Source of the DNA: Aminobacter aganoensis
GTDB taxonomy: Bacteria > Pseudomonadota > Alphaproteobacteria > Rhizobiales > Rhizobiaceae
Assembly: GCF_014206975.1 (NCBI RefSeq)
Contig: NZ_JACHOU010000009.1
Span: 1-64,000, forward strand
Direction: 5' to 3'
Length of the DNA: 64,000 nt
Shown here: positions 35,219 to 44,252 of the stretch, one piece after another
How positions within the stretch are numbered: position 1 is the stretch's first letter
Layout of the letters: each line of letters opens with the position of its first letter
Translations under genes and position numbers: made by a program
Notes under the pieces: model-generated
The model's database searches: none
What the model saw: the letters and a program-made list of their open reading frames with translations, nothing else
What the model was told of the DNA's origin: nothing

Positions 35219-37129
35219 TCATCTCAAGCGCAGCCTAGCCGTCGCCGCAGAATCGGCGGGCACCGCTTGCTGCGCTGTATTGAATGTGGTCGCAGTACTG
35301 GCGGGATCCTCAAACCTTACCTGACGCTTTTGTCTCATTAGAAACGCGGTCGTATCGTTCCAGGATAGGGGCCGCGCGAAATGATAGCCTTGGCCGAGCA
35401 CGCAACCTATGCCGTGCAATTGCGACGCCTGAAGAGGCGTTTCTACGCCTTCAGCCACAACACGAATGCCAAGATCTCGCCCTATGGCGATCAAGCCCTT
35501 TACGATCGTGAAGCTGGCATTTTGTGGTTCCATGCCGTGGATAAAGGATTTGTCGATTTTTATCATATCGACGGGTACGTTCAGCAGATGGGTGAGAGAT
35601 GCATATCCCGTTCCGAAGTCATCAAGGGCAACGCAAACGCCCTGCAACCGCAAGTTATCGATCTCCTGGGCCATGAGCTCGTCGCGATTGTCCAGATAGA
35701 CGGACTCATTGATTTCGATCACGATGCGGTCAAGCGACACATTCACCTGCTCAAACGCGGCAGCCACACGGCTTCCAAGCTTGCCGTCGTGAAAATCCGC
35801 GGACGTAACATTGATCCCGACCTGCTGAACCGAGATGCCCATGTCGAGCCATCTGCGCATGTCTCGAGCTACCAGCGCGATCATCCGCTCCGTGAGCGTG
35901 GAGGCCACAAGAAAGTCCGAGGTCGCCTCGTGAAACTCAGCTGCGGGAATCATCCGGCCATCGTGCCCCACAATGCGGCACAGAGCTTCAACGCCGTTGA
36001 CCCCCGCGGTGTCGAGTCGCACGATTGGCTGATAAAAGGCCTCGACTCGCTCTTCTTTCAGCGCGTCAGTAAGCAGCCGGACGGCGTCAAATCGTTTCGT
36101 GATCGTACTTCTCAGGCCTTCCTCATAGAGGACAAATCGACCACGCTTAGTTTCTTTTGCGTGGTAGAGGGCAAGGTCGGCGTTTCGCTTGACATCATCG
36201 GGCTTCTCGTCCCTTTCCGACAATATCGCACCCCCAATCGTCGCGCGCGCCGCAATCGCGTGGCCTGCGCAATTCATTGGAACTTTTAGTGCCTCAATGA
36301 TCCTCGCAGCGACTGCGGCGACGCATCCTCGACCGTCTTCAAGCCGCACGACAACGGCAAACTCGTCGCCGCCCAGTCGGAAGGCTCTGTCTCTTGGCAC
36401 GATCGACGCAATGGCATTCGCTACTCCCATGATCAGGTTGTCGCCGGAATGATGCCCAAATGTGTCGTTCACCTTCTTCAGATTGTCGAGATCGGCCAGA
36501 AGAAGACCCCATCTGCCTGGCTCATCACAGCCGAGCTTGGCAATCGTCAAGTTGAATCCGGCTCGATTGGAAAGGCCCGTCATCTCATCGGTGAAAGCAA
36601 GCCGTTGGTGCTCGACTTTCTGTGCATTGCGTTCGATGGCGATGGCACAGAGGTGGGCGCAGGTTTCGACCACCTGTTCTTCAAGCTCGGTCGGCCCTCG
36701 ATGCTCGCAAAAATAGAACGCAAACGCCCCTAGTACGCGCCGTCGGGAATCGACGATAGGGCTGGACCAACAGGCCACTAAATCTTCCGGCAGAGCCGTG
36801 ACGTCGCAATCGGCCCACAACGGGTCAGATCGGATGTCCAGAACGGCTACCGGCTCTCCACAGAAGGCAGCGGTACCGCATGAACCGCATGCCGGGCCGA
36901 TTGGTGCGCCATCAAGACAAGTGGAAAAGGCCTTCGGAAGATTTGGGGCCGAGAGCGGATGAAGTCTCCCAGCGCCGTCGACGGTTACTACCGAGCAGCG
37001 TATATTGGGGACAAGCGCTTCGACTTCTCGAAGAAGCCTATCCATCGTAGCACCTAAGGGCTCGCCCTTGGCGATCATTTTCAGCACGATGTTCTGAAGG
37101 CGGATGAGCATATTAGGAATAGACGTCAC
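35219..37129 (-). CDS. GAF-GGDEF-EAL cyclic-di-GMP protein
   Basis: A 636-residue cyclic-di-GMP enzyme. A GAF domain covers about residues 8-170 (with APIGPACGSCGTAAFCGEPV, a small-molecule pocket). The GGDEF domain (~175-335) keeps FRLGGDEFAVVV. The EAL domain (~350-600) keeps EALCR, NESVY, DDFGTGYASL, KIDKSFI and VAEGVET. Both activities look possible. No membrane segment was seen. It stands alone between HTH genes in the cargo region. Confidence 0.92.
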   Translation of the reverse strand: MTSIPNMLIRLQNIVLKMIAKGEPLGATMDRLLREVEALVPNIRCSVVTVDGAGRLHPLSAPNLPKAFSTCLDGAPIGPACGSCGTAAFCGEPVAVLDIRSDPLWADCDVTALPEDLVACWSSPIVDSRRRVLGAFAFYFCEHRGPTELEEQVVETCAHLCAIAIERNAQKVEHQRLAFTDEMTGLSNRAGFNLTIAKLGCDEPGRWGLLLADLDNLKKVNDTFGHHSGDNLIMGVANAIASIVPRDRAFRLGGDEFAVVVRLEDGRGCVAAVAARIIEALKVPMNCAGHAIAARATIGGAILSERDEKPDDVKRNADLALYHAKETKRGRFVLYEEGLRSTITKRFDAVRLLTDALKEERVEAFYQPIVRLDTAGVNGVEALCRIVGHDGRMIPAAEFHEATSDFLVASTLTERMIALVARDMRRWLDMGISVQQVGINVTSADFHDGKLGSRVAAAFEQVNVSLDRIVIEINESVYLDNRDELMAQEIDNLRLQGVCVALDDFGTGYASLTHLLNVPVDMIKIDKSFIHGMEPQNASFTIVKGLIAIGRDLGIRVVAEGVETPLQASQLHGIGCVLGQGYHFARPLSWNDTTAFLMRQKRQVRFEDPASTATTFNTAQQAVPADSAATARLRLR

Positions 37130-37410
37130 CGGTGATACGCCACTATTGCTGATTGATATGAAAGCCGCGTGAGCCCTTCAATGCTCACTTTATTAAAATG
37201 TTGCGAAGCTATTTACGCTCGTTGCCTATGTGCTCGACGATGGGAGACGAGCATTTCAGGCGCATCCCTGCTTTGGGCAACCGCATCCAGCTCGCTTACC
37301 AAAGACAGCGATCAGGACTGCCAAAGTCGTTCAGAGAAAACTAATCGCCAACTCATTAATGATGCTTAAAACCCGTCGCCTTAAAACCGTCAATCGCGTG
37401 ATCTCTATGC

Positions 37411-37677
37411 GTGAAACGTACGCATCCTGGACAGCTTCGATCGATCGTAGCGGCAAACATCCGTCGATTCCGCAAAGCTCGCGGCATCAGCCAGCAGGAT
37501 TTTGCCCTCGAAATCGAAATGGACAGGACGTACTTCGGGGGAGTGGAGCGAGGGGAGCGTAACGTTTCAGTCGACAATATCGAGCGGATCGCGAACGGCC
37601 TGGGAGTTCCAGCATCTGAACTTCTTTGCGATCTGGAAGGGGATGGCGCGAGGAAAAAGAAGAGCGAAGCTCCTTGA
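37411..37677 (+). CDS. Xre-family HTH regulator
   Basis: An 88-residue Cro/C1-type protein: ANIRRFRKARGISQQDFALEIEMDRTYFGGVERGERN is the HTH, followed by SVDNIERIANGLGVPASELL. Start is GTG. This type of short regulator is common on rhizobial plasmids. It lies beside the relaxase operon and could regulate a neighbour, but no operator was seen. Confidence 0.82.
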   Translation: MKRTHPGQLRSIVAANIRRFRKARGISQQDFALEIEMDRTYFGGVERGERNVSVDNIERIANGLGVPASELLCDLEGDGARKKKSEAP

Positions 37678-37904
37678 TTGCTTGCAGATGACGGTAGCTC
37701 GGATCCCCGAAGCCTGACGGATTGGAGGCTGCTCATCTTGGGCAGTTCATGTTGGGATTCTCGCAGCCCAAAAGAAACAGCGGCAAACTGGCGAAGACCA
37801 GAGAGACAGAATGCTGCTAGCCGCGCTTAGGTCCATCGCGGGAGCATTCATATTACGCGACATCTTGTGGCGGGAGCAGCGTCTTAGACTTCTCACCTGG
37901 CATG

Positions 37905-38135
37905 CTATCTACCATCGCCGAAGAAAAGCTCCCTCAACGGCGCAATCCACTGGTCGACTATCAGATAGATGTCGACAAACCACGCCTCGACGGCACCAAG
38001 CTGAGGGCCGAAAAAGATAAGCGGAGCTACAAGAACGAAGGCAAGAATGGCAACAGAGATAAACCCGTCCGGTCGATCGTCAGTGCTATCTGGCGGAGGA
38101 AGCTGGTTGTTTCGCCAGTCGTTCTTCATTGCCAC
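37905..38135 (-). CDS. Small membrane protein after the relaxase gene
   Basis: A 76-residue protein with one strong membrane helix (GFISVAILAFVLVAPLIFFG, residues ~24-43) and a second weaker one. It starts (GTG 38135, or ATG 38129) immediately after the relaxase stop, so it is probably cotranscribed. Function is unknown; a link to transfer is inferred from position. Confidence 0.62.
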   Translation of the reverse strand: MAMKNDWRNNQLPPPDSTDDRPDGFISVAILAFVLVAPLIFFGPQLGAVEAWFVDIYLIVDQWIAPLRELFFGDGR

Positions 38136-40973
38136 CTACCTTTCCCGATCATCGCGTTCGCGATCCTGACGCTCTTCAACCTCCAGTTCAACCTGGCGAA
38201 GTCGCGGCACATGCTGCTGAGGCGGATCTGCCCTGCTTTCCTCATGAAGCCGTGCGGCACCCTCTTCACGCTCAGGCGAGCCAAGTGGGCGGGGTTCGTT
38301 CTCGTCACGTCCCTGCTCCGCTTCTACACGGCGCCGGCTTTCCATGTGGATCTCGTTGTTCAAGTCGTGCCTGATCGTTGCCTGGTCGCGAATGTAGCCG
38401 TTGCCGTCGAGGGCAGCTTGCGCAGCCTCGCGCAACAGATCCGTGTGCCGGGCCTCGGCCTCGCTCAACTTTTCGATCCGGCGGCCATGCTCGGCTTGGG
38501 TTTCGACAGGATCGGAAAACGCTGCTGAACGACCATCCAGTCGTACCGGCTCATAAAGGCGATCAACCTCTCGCCGCGCGGCATCGATCCGCTCGAAGAG
38601 TTCGTCGCCGGCGCGAACGGCCTGCTCATCATGTTGCCTGGCCGGGAGGTTCCTCGAGGGGTCATGCATGTCGATGGCGCGACGGGAAGCGCGGTCTTGA
38701 GCTTCTTCCTTCAACGCCTCCTGCAGATTTTCTTCTCCCTTCGATTGCTCGTAGAGATAGGTATTCCCGTCGAGGGCATCCCTAGCATAGGTTTTGAGCA
38801 CGGTGTCGTAGCGATTTGAAGCCGCAAAGTAGTCCGCACGAATGGCTTCACGCTCGGCAGCGGATACGTCCCTGCGAGAATTCGAGAAACGGCTCGTAGC
38901 ATGATCGAGCGAGCGGAATGCCGCGTCGTAATCCGCCAGAATCTCGTCTCCTTCACGCACTGCCCGTTCGCCATGGCGAGTGACGGCATCGTCGAACAGA
39001 TTGTCCCGAGCGATGCGCGTCTGGCCATCGGCCCTTTGCCGGTCCTGATCGCCCCAGGGACCCTCCGTGACCGCTTCACGTCCGGCATGCCCTGCCGACT
39101 GGGGATCGGCCGCATCGCGAAGGTGATGCGACTCCTCCCGACTTCGCATGAGACGATCACGATCATCACGAGAAGGCCAACCAACACCGAAGTCGGCCAG
39201 CCGTTCCGACTGCTCAAGATACTCCCGGCGGATGTCCACCACCTCACGCGCGGCCGCAGCAACTTCGTTGAAATCGGCACGATCGGTTGCGTCGACCGTC
39301 TGCGCCACGGAGGCAAGGACGGCTTCCACCCGCTTTTCGTAGGCCTCGAACTCCGGACGCGTCATCTCTCGCATCTGTCCATCCTCACCTTTCACGAACG
39401 CACTCAACTCTACCATATTTGTCACGTTTTCGATAGATGTAGCGCATTTCTCCTCAAAAACCTGATCCTTTTGATAGATTTCTGCGAAGGCTTCGAGGCG
39501 GCCTCGCTGCTGTCGTGCGAAGGCCCCTTCCCGCGTGCCATGTTCCTCATTGGCGAGATCGTTCCAGGTCTCGACCGCCGCCGCGACATACTGCCTGCTG
39601 CGTTCGGACGTCGCCAGGTGGATTTCGTTCGCTCGTTTGGCCTGATACCGGCTATGTGCGGAAGGACTGGTGCCCTCATGCTCGGTGCGACCGTGATAGC
39701 TGACTGGCCGTACCTGATTGCGCGTATAGGCCGGCGCATTGGCGAACTCACGTCGGTCCGTCAACTCCATGTCGATGCCCTGCTCGCGGGCCTTTTCAGC
39801 CATCACGGCGCGCCAGTCCCGGAACAGTTGTGGACTGGTGACGATGCGCTCTCCCGTCTCCGAACGCATGGTGACGATCGCATGGGCATGGATATGCGGA
39901 CGCTTGCCGCCTTCCGCCATGTCTTTCGGGTCGAGCGCCGGATCATGGACGGCGAAGACATAGCGATGTCCTGCAAACTGCTCGCCGAGGAACTCGCGGA
40001 CAGCACCTTCGAATGCAGCCGCATCCGTGCCGGCGCGTGCCGACACGATCAAATGCATGACGTCCCTGCCCTTGCGACTGTGCAATTCCCTGCGCCATTC
40101 CTTCTGGACCAGATCGCCGGCCTGCGTCGCATCGCCGATCAACCGTCCGGTATTGTCGCGGACATCTCCCTCGGATGACGCGACCAGCTCTCGCACACGG
40201 GCTGTGCCCCATTCCACGCCGTTGCCATAACCGTGGAAGCGGAACCGTGCCTCGACATCCCGCCCGACCTCGGTGTCATCATAGCGCTGCCGGATGATCT
40301 CGGCTGCTTTCCGGTCACCGGTCAGTCTTTCGCCAGCGCCGTCGCGCAGAACGACAACGCCACTGACGTGGAGCTCGTCTTCGGCCCGTTCGCGCGCGGC
40401 ATACACAAACCGTCGGTCGCCAAAGCCTGTCCGCAGAATCTCGCGAAGCTGATCGTCCTGGTCGACGTCGTCGCGAAGTGAACGGGCATCGACCGAAACA
40501 TGAAACGCGCTGAGGTCCCGGCTCGCGGCACGATTGTCGAACAGATGTTCCCATTCGGCCCGCTCCCCGGCGAGCGCATCCCGGCCTGATATGCGCTCGC
40601 CACGCTCGTTCTCGACCGCCAGTTCCCCACCCCGCGACGTGTAGTTCATCATCGCGGCCGCGCGGCCGCCGCCGCCATAGGAGGCAAGCTTGACCACGGC
40701 CGGCTGACTACCACGCGCCAGCGCCGAGAAACGCTGCCGCATCGGACGGCTGCCTGAGCCTGCGCTGCCACCCATCGACCGCAAGCCGCCGCCACTGCGA
40801 CGCCGCAGCGCCCGGCCAAAGCCGCCAAACCCCTCATCGCCGATCCGCGCCACCCCTCCCCTTCGCGGCTCATCCCAGTCGCCACTGTCGGCCTGGCCAA
40901 TCTGCATCTCGTGCTTCAGCACGGCGCGGCGGCGTTCCCATTCCTTTTCGAATGCACCGGGAAGGATTTCCAT
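38136..40973 (-). CDS. VirD2-like conjugative relaxase
   Basis: A 945-residue relaxase that nicks oriT and pilots the strand. The catalytic domain (~90-420) shows MHLIVSARAG, the metal-binding HIHAHA (His360, 362, 364), and candidate nicking Tyr99 or Tyr111 in KLASYGGGGRAAAMMNY. The tail (from ~525) is Glu/Arg-rich and contains two related units (RHGERAVREGDEILADYDAA.. ending ALDGNTYLY, and QHDEQAVRAGDELFERIDAA.. ending ALDGNGYIR). Similar units occur in the protein coded after virD4. It sits downstream of the MobC-like gene with its ATG abutting that stop. Confidence 0.92.
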   Translation of the reverse strand: MEILPGAFEKEWERRRAVLKHEMQIGQADSGDWDEPRRGGVARIGDEGFGGFGRALRRRSGGGLRSMGGSAGSGSRPMRQRFSALARGSQPAVVKLASYGGGGRAAAMMNYTSRGGELAVENERGERISGRDALAGERAEWEHLFDNRAASRDLSAFHVSVDARSLRDDVDQDDQLREILRTGFGDRRFVYAARERAEDELHVSGVVVLRDGAGERLTGDRKAAEIIRQRYDDTEVGRDVEARFRFHGYGNGVEWGTARVRELVASSEGDVRDNTGRLIGDATQAGDLVQKEWRRELHSRKGRDVMHLIVSARAGTDAAAFEGAVREFLGEQFAGHRYVFAVHDPALDPKDMAEGGKRPHIHAHAIVTMRSETGERIVTSPQLFRDWRAVMAEKAREQGIDMELTDRREFANAPAYTRNQVRPVSYHGRTEHEGTSPSAHSRYQAKRANEIHLATSERSRQYVAAAVETWNDLANEEHGTREGAFARQQRGRLEAFAEIYQKDQVFEEKCATSIENVTNMVELSAFVKGEDGQMREMTRPEFEAYEKRVEAVLASVAQTVDATDRADFNEVAAAAREVVDIRREYLEQSERLADFGVGWPSRDDRDRLMRSREESHHLRDAADPQSAGHAGREAVTEGPWGDQDRQRADGQTRIARDNLFDDAVTRHGERAVREGDEILADYDAAFRSLDHATSRFSNSRRDVSAAEREAIRADYFAASNRYDTVLKTYARDALDGNTYLYEQSKGEENLQEALKEEAQDRASRRAIDMHDPSRNLPARQHDEQAVRAGDELFERIDAARREVDRLYEPVRLDGRSAAFSDPVETQAEHGRRIEKLSEAEARHTDLLREAAQAALDGNGYIRDQATIRHDLNNEIHMESRRRVEAEQGRDENEPRPLGSPEREEGAARLHEESRADPPQQHVPRLRQVELEVEERQDRERDDRER

Positions 40974-41365
40974 CAGCTGTCCCCGCGCCTGGCAGCCGCA
41001 GTCCGCCTGGTCATGTCGGCAAGCTCGGCTGCGAGAGCAATCGCAACCCCATGGGCATCACTGATGCTGCCGGCGACGTCTTCGTAGGCAGGCACCTTGC
41101 CGGTGTTCACAGCACGGGCGATCTGGTTGAGGTTACCGCCGATCGCCCGCATGCCATCGGCAAGCAGCCTGAGAACGGCATAATCCTCCTCGCCCAGGAA
41201 TGGACGCACTCCGGCGCCTTCCATCGATAGCGACCGCACGAACGCAGAAACGGTCATTCCGGCCGCGCTGGCCGCAGTCTCCAGGGCATCGAACTCGGCA
41301 CCGGAGAAGCGGACATGCGCTACCCGGTCCTTCCGCTTCGACGCTCCTGATCGACTGCCGGCCAT
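40973..41365 (-). CDS. MobC-like relaxosome accessory protein
   Basis: A ~130-residue ribbon-helix-helix protein of the MobC type. The segment RVAHVRFSGAEFDALETAASAAGMTVSAFVRSL is the RHH fold, and GGNLNQIARAVNTG is the MobC signature. It assists the relaxase at oriT and often represses the operon. I prefer ATG 41365; TTG 41383 and GTG 41377 are in frame. oriT lies just upstream. Confidence 0.87.
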   Translation of the reverse strand: MAGSRSGASKRKDRVAHVRFSGAEFDALETAASAAGMTVSAFVRSLSMEGAGVRPFLGEEDYAVLRLLADGMRAIGGNLNQIARAVNTGKVPAYEDVAGSISDAHGVAIALAAELADMTRRTAAARRGDS

Positions 41366-41410
41366 CAACGAACGCACCTTCAATCATGGTGGTTGCGGCC
41401 GCAGGCCGCG

Positions 41411-41470
41411 GATCGAGGGCCTGTCCCTCGATCGTCAGGAAAAATGTATCACATTTTTCCGTATCCTGCC
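41411..41470 (+). other. oriT: Origin of transfer (oriT), P-type nic site
   Basis: Two hairpins precede a nic sequence. GATCGAGGG/CCCTCGATC (41411-41419 and 41425-41433) have perfect 9-base arms. GGAAAAATGT/ACATTTTTCC (41438-41447 and 41451-41460) have perfect 10-base arms around ATC. Two bases later comes TATCCTG-CC (41462-41470), the core shared by RP4 oriT and Ti borders, cut after the G. The hairpin-then-nic order is the classic arrangement. Relaxase and MobC genes lie to one side and the VirC1-like gene to the other. Confidence 0.85.
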
Positions 41471-41638
41471 AACAAATATGATAGCGATTTATCCAGCTTG
41501 ACCACAAAATACCGCCTTTTCTATATCTATATGATTGTGTTTTTCCATATTCGTGTGTTTCTATATCGACATGAATCCACGTCCACACAGAAATGGATTC
41601 GTGTGTGAGTAGAAACACATTTTCGTGGAGATGAGCCG
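41471..41638. promoter_or_regulatory. AT-rich oriT flank with dyad before the VirC1-like gene
   Basis: An AT-rich stretch with repeated CTATAT/TATAT tracts and an inverted repeat GAATCCA (41573-41579) against TGGATTC (41594-41600), plus repeated TTCGTGTGT. It may bind the RHH or ParA-like protein coded to the right, as VirC proteins bind overdrive, and holds their promoter. Confidence 0.5.
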
Positions 41639-42340
41639 ATGACCGTCGTGATCGCCGCCATCAACGGCAAGGGAGGCGCTGGCAAGACCACGTCGCTGAT
41701 GAACATCGCCGGTGAATATGCCCTGCGCGGTGGAACCGTCGCCATGATCGACATGGACGCCCGCAACAATCTGATGAAGTGGTGGATGGATTGTCAGGAG
41801 AAGGATGCGCAGCCCGAGGGCATCGAGGTCTACAGCCACAAAACGGCACGGGGGCTTGAACGCTGGATGGAGGACAACGCCAGCACGTTCGATCAGGTCC
41901 TGATCGACACGCCCGGCGAGGACACGTCGATCATCGATCCGGTGATCGCGGCGGCCGATCTGGTGATCTCGCCGATCCAGCCGTCCAAACGCGAGGTGAT
42001 GGGAGCGATCGACAGTTTCGAGAGCGTGTTGCGTGTGAATGAAGCGCGAGGCCGGACTTGCAAGCACGGTGTGCTGCGGACTCGGATCACGGTGACCGTG
42101 CGCCACACTGAACTCTATCGGAAGGTGCGGCCGATCATCGAGGACAAGGTCGGCACCTATCTGTTCCGCACCGAGGTGTTCGAGCGCAATGTCTACAAGG
42201 ACATCCACAACGGCATCGGAACGCTTCAGATGCAGGAGGTGACGGAAGCGATTGCCAAGGCGCGCCGTGAAACGCAGGCGCTGGTCGAGGAGGTCGACGA
42301 AGTGCTGGCTGGCAAGATGGCTGCGGGAGGTGCGGCATGA
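41639..42340 (+). CDS. VirC1-like ParA-family ATPase
   Basis: A 233-residue MinD/ParA ATPase. Deviant Walker A NGKGGAGKTTSLMN at residues ~9-22, DMDARNNLMKWW, and VLIDTPGEDTS. The short form without HTH and its place beside oriT match VirC1, which binds near the nic site and helps bring the relaxosome to the coupling protein. repA already supplies partition ATPase, which favours the transfer role. Confidence 0.85.
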   Translation: MTVVIAAINGKGGAGKTTSLMNIAGEYALRGGTVAMIDMDARNNLMKWWMDCQEKDAQPEGIEVYSHKTARGLERWMEDNASTFDQVLIDTPGEDTSIIDPVIAAADLVISPIQPSKREVMGAIDSFESVLRVNEARGRTCKHGVLRTRITVTVRHTELYRKVRPIIEDKVGTYLFRTEVFERNVYKDIHNGIGTLQMQEVTEAIAKARRETQALVEEVDEVLAGKMAAGGAA

Positions 42341-42693
42341 GTGTGAGGGACAAGCTGTCGCTGGACGAATTCGCAACCGCGCCGCGCAGACAGCGCCCGG
42401 TAACCGATTTAAGCCCGGTGCGTGCCGAGAGCGACCACCCCGCCGATGAGGATGCAGCCCTACAGGGAACGGTGGAGAAAGATCAGGGAAGATCGGAGAG
42501 CACGAGCGAGGCAAGCAAGGCGCTGCGGCGAATGAAACGGGCGCGCATGAAGGGGGCAAGCCATTTCGTCAACGTCAATCTCGACCGTGACACCAAGCGG
42601 CGGCTGAAGCTTGCCTCCTTCAATTTGGATACGTCCATGCAGGCGATTATGGCGAAGGCCATCCGGCAGTATCTCGATACGAACGGCTATTGA
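42337..42693 (+). CDS. RHH protein, VirC2-like position
   Basis: A 118-residue protein with a disordered N-terminal half and a C-terminal ribbon-helix-helix (HFVNVNLDRDTKRRLKLASFNLDTSMQAIMAKAIRQYL). It overlaps the VirC1-like gene by four bases, as virC2 does virC1. It probably binds DNA near oriT. Confidence 0.78.
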   Translation: MSVRDKLSLDEFATAPRRQRPVTDLSPVRAESDHPADEDAALQGTVEKDQGRSESTSEASKALRRMKRARMKGASHFVNVNLDRDTKRRLKLASFNLDTSMQAIMAKAIRQYLDTNGY

Positions 42694-42859
42694 GTGTGAA
42701 AAATGCAGCCTGCTTGATTGGCGGAGTTGAACCTGAGTCCGAATCCCTGCTAGGTGCAGCACCGATTTAGCGTGGATTTTAACCATCCAAGGCGGATCGG
42801 CGGTATTTCCAACGTCAGTTTGATCACAACAGGGACTGGCAGGCAGGCTCCATATTCAG

Positions 42860-43363
42860 ATGGCCATCAAGGACATCCAGACATTCATCGACAAGCACGG
42901 CCTCGTCGAGACCGAAGATTCCGAGGTCGACAAGCCGATCTGGCGCAAGCCGGGTTTTGACGGCGTTCGCAGCCTGCTGGACATGGAGAAGGAGCTGAGC
43001 CGGTTTCTGCGGGAGCGACGGGATGCGCTCAACCTGAACCGAGAGCAGGTCGGGATGATGATCGGCATCCATCAGGAGATCTATGCGCGCCATGAGCGGG
43101 CGGACGCCAAGTTGCGGGTGACACGGCTGCTGCATCTGGCCGAATTGCTTGAGTTCTCGCCCTTTGAGGCGATCTATGCGGCCGCGCCGCATTTTCTGGG
43201 CGAGACGCAGGAGGAGGCGGCGGTGAAGAACAAGCTCGTCAAACGCATTCTCGATCTGCCGCCGGCGACGGCGCAGAACCTGCTCATGCTTGTCGAGGAA
43301 TTGTCGCCCGACGATCCGGGCGACGCGCCGTCGAGAGCGGCGAAGAAGGGGCGGGACGACTGA
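42860..43363 (+). CDS. HTH-domain regulator with ParD-like C-terminus
   Basis: A 167-residue protein. The central region ELSRFLRERRDALNLNREQVGMMIGIHQEIYARHERADAKLRVTRLLHLAELL is a Cro/C1 HTH. The N-terminal 45 residues and the C-terminal TAQNLLMLVEEL segment are not recognised. It is convergent with the next gene, and a bidirectional terminator separates them. Confidence 0.72.
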   Translation: MAIKDIQTFIDKHGLVETEDSEVDKPIWRKPGFDGVRSLLDMEKELSRFLRERRDALNLNREQVGMMIGIHQEIYARHERADAKLRVTRLLHLAELLEFSPFEAIYAAAPHFLGETQEEAAVKNKLVKRILDLPPATAQNLLMLVEELSPDDPGDAPSRAAKKGRDD

Positions 43364-43377
43364 GGTTCTCGAAGGAA

Positions 43378-43407
43378 GAAGGGAGGCAGGACAGCCTGCC
43401 TCCCTTC
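43378..43407. terminator. Bidirectional terminator hairpin
   Basis: GAAGGGAGGCAGG (43378-43390) and its exact complement CCTGCCTCCCTTC (43395-43407) form 13-base arms around ACAG, between two convergent genes. There is no long T-run, but strength and position fit a shared terminator. Confidence 0.7.
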
Positions 43408-43411
43408 GATG

Positions 43412-43876
43412 TCAGCGGCGGCGGATGAGCCGCGCCGCCTTGATGTTGACGCCGATCTTCTGCCTGATCTCGGCGAAGAGCTCGTCGAGCCCCTCCAGCT
43501 CCGACGCTGGCGCATCCGTGTGGCCGAGCGTCACGCCGCAGGCAATGCCGGGCTCGTCTGCGTAGACCGTGACGCTGATCTCGTCGAGCACTGAGTGCGG
43601 CCCTTCGTCGATCCAGCGCTGCTCGAAGCAGGGCCGCATGAAGTAGAACACGAACAGGGACTCCTCCATCTCGGACCTGTGCCGCTTTTCGTTCTGCTCG
43701 ATCCAGTACGGGACCTCTTTCTCGACATCGGCGCGCATCGCGTCCAGTTTCTCCACGAGGTTGGTGTGAAGCGTCCGGGCAAATTCCGTCCGGCATGCAT
43801 CGCGACGGATGGTCACCTTGCTGCGGATGGCATCGATGTTGTCGAGGGCGATGTAGGGATTGAAGATGCGTGTCAT
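43412..43876 (-). CDS. Conserved hypothetical protein (accessory block)
   Basis: A 154-residue soluble protein, acidic (MTRIFNPYIALDNID.., VPYWIEQNEKRHRSEMEESLFVFYFM, later ISVTVYADEPGIACGVTLGH). I know similar proteins from rhizobial plasmids but not a function. ATG 43876 has AAGGAG upstream. It is preceded at 53 bases by a ~195-bp structured leader that is homologous to the one before the gene starting at 44813, suggesting common regulation. Confidence 0.75.
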   Translation of the reverse strand: MTRIFNPYIALDNIDAIRSKVTIRRDACRTEFARTLHTNLVEKLDAMRADVEKEVPYWIEQNEKRHRSEMEESLFVFYFMRPCFEQRWIDEGPHSVLDEISVTVYADEPGIACGVTLGHTDAPASELEGLDELFAEIRQKIGVNIKAARLIRRR

Positions 43877-43928
43877 GATGAACTCCTTTTCGTCTGACGC
43901 GTTCCCGGCGACGAGGAAGACCACAAGG

Positions 43929-44121
43929 GGTCAAGGATCGCGGCACGCGACCGCCGGAGGCGGCAAGCGGAGGAACCGGTTTTCTGATCCGGCCCGAGAG
44001 GGCTGGAGCTGAAAACTGGAGGGGCCGCGCAGTCCTTGAGGCCGCGTGGGCGAGCGTAGACTGGGACGTCAGGGGAAGACCCCGCGCCCGCAGGGCGCGT
44101 CCTTATCCGGCGACCAGCCGG
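43929..44121 (-). ncRNA. Structured leader, copy 1
   Basis: A ~195-bp non-coding element in the 5' region of the gene starting at 43876. Long-range helix TCAAGGA (43931-43937) with TCCTTGA (44033-44039); helix CCGGTTTTC (43976-43984) with GAAAACTGG (44011-44019), capped by CCGGCCC-GAGA-GGGCTGG; hairpin GCGCCC-GCA-GGGCGC (44084-44098); hairpin CCGGC-GACCA-GCCGG (44107-44121). A further CGCCC/GGGCG hairpin follows to ~44149. The second copy at 44871 keeps these helices with changed bases. Transcription in the minus direction is inferred from the downstream gene. Confidence 0.7.
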
Positions 44122-44252
44122 CTATGACGGCGAGTCCGCCCTGGGGGCGCATCTCGATTGGAACGGGCTGAGCGATGATGTCGCATGGCTGTGCGATGAC
44201 ACGCCGGACATGAAAAGATCGAGGCGGCTCGCACCGTCTCGATCCCGGGCCG

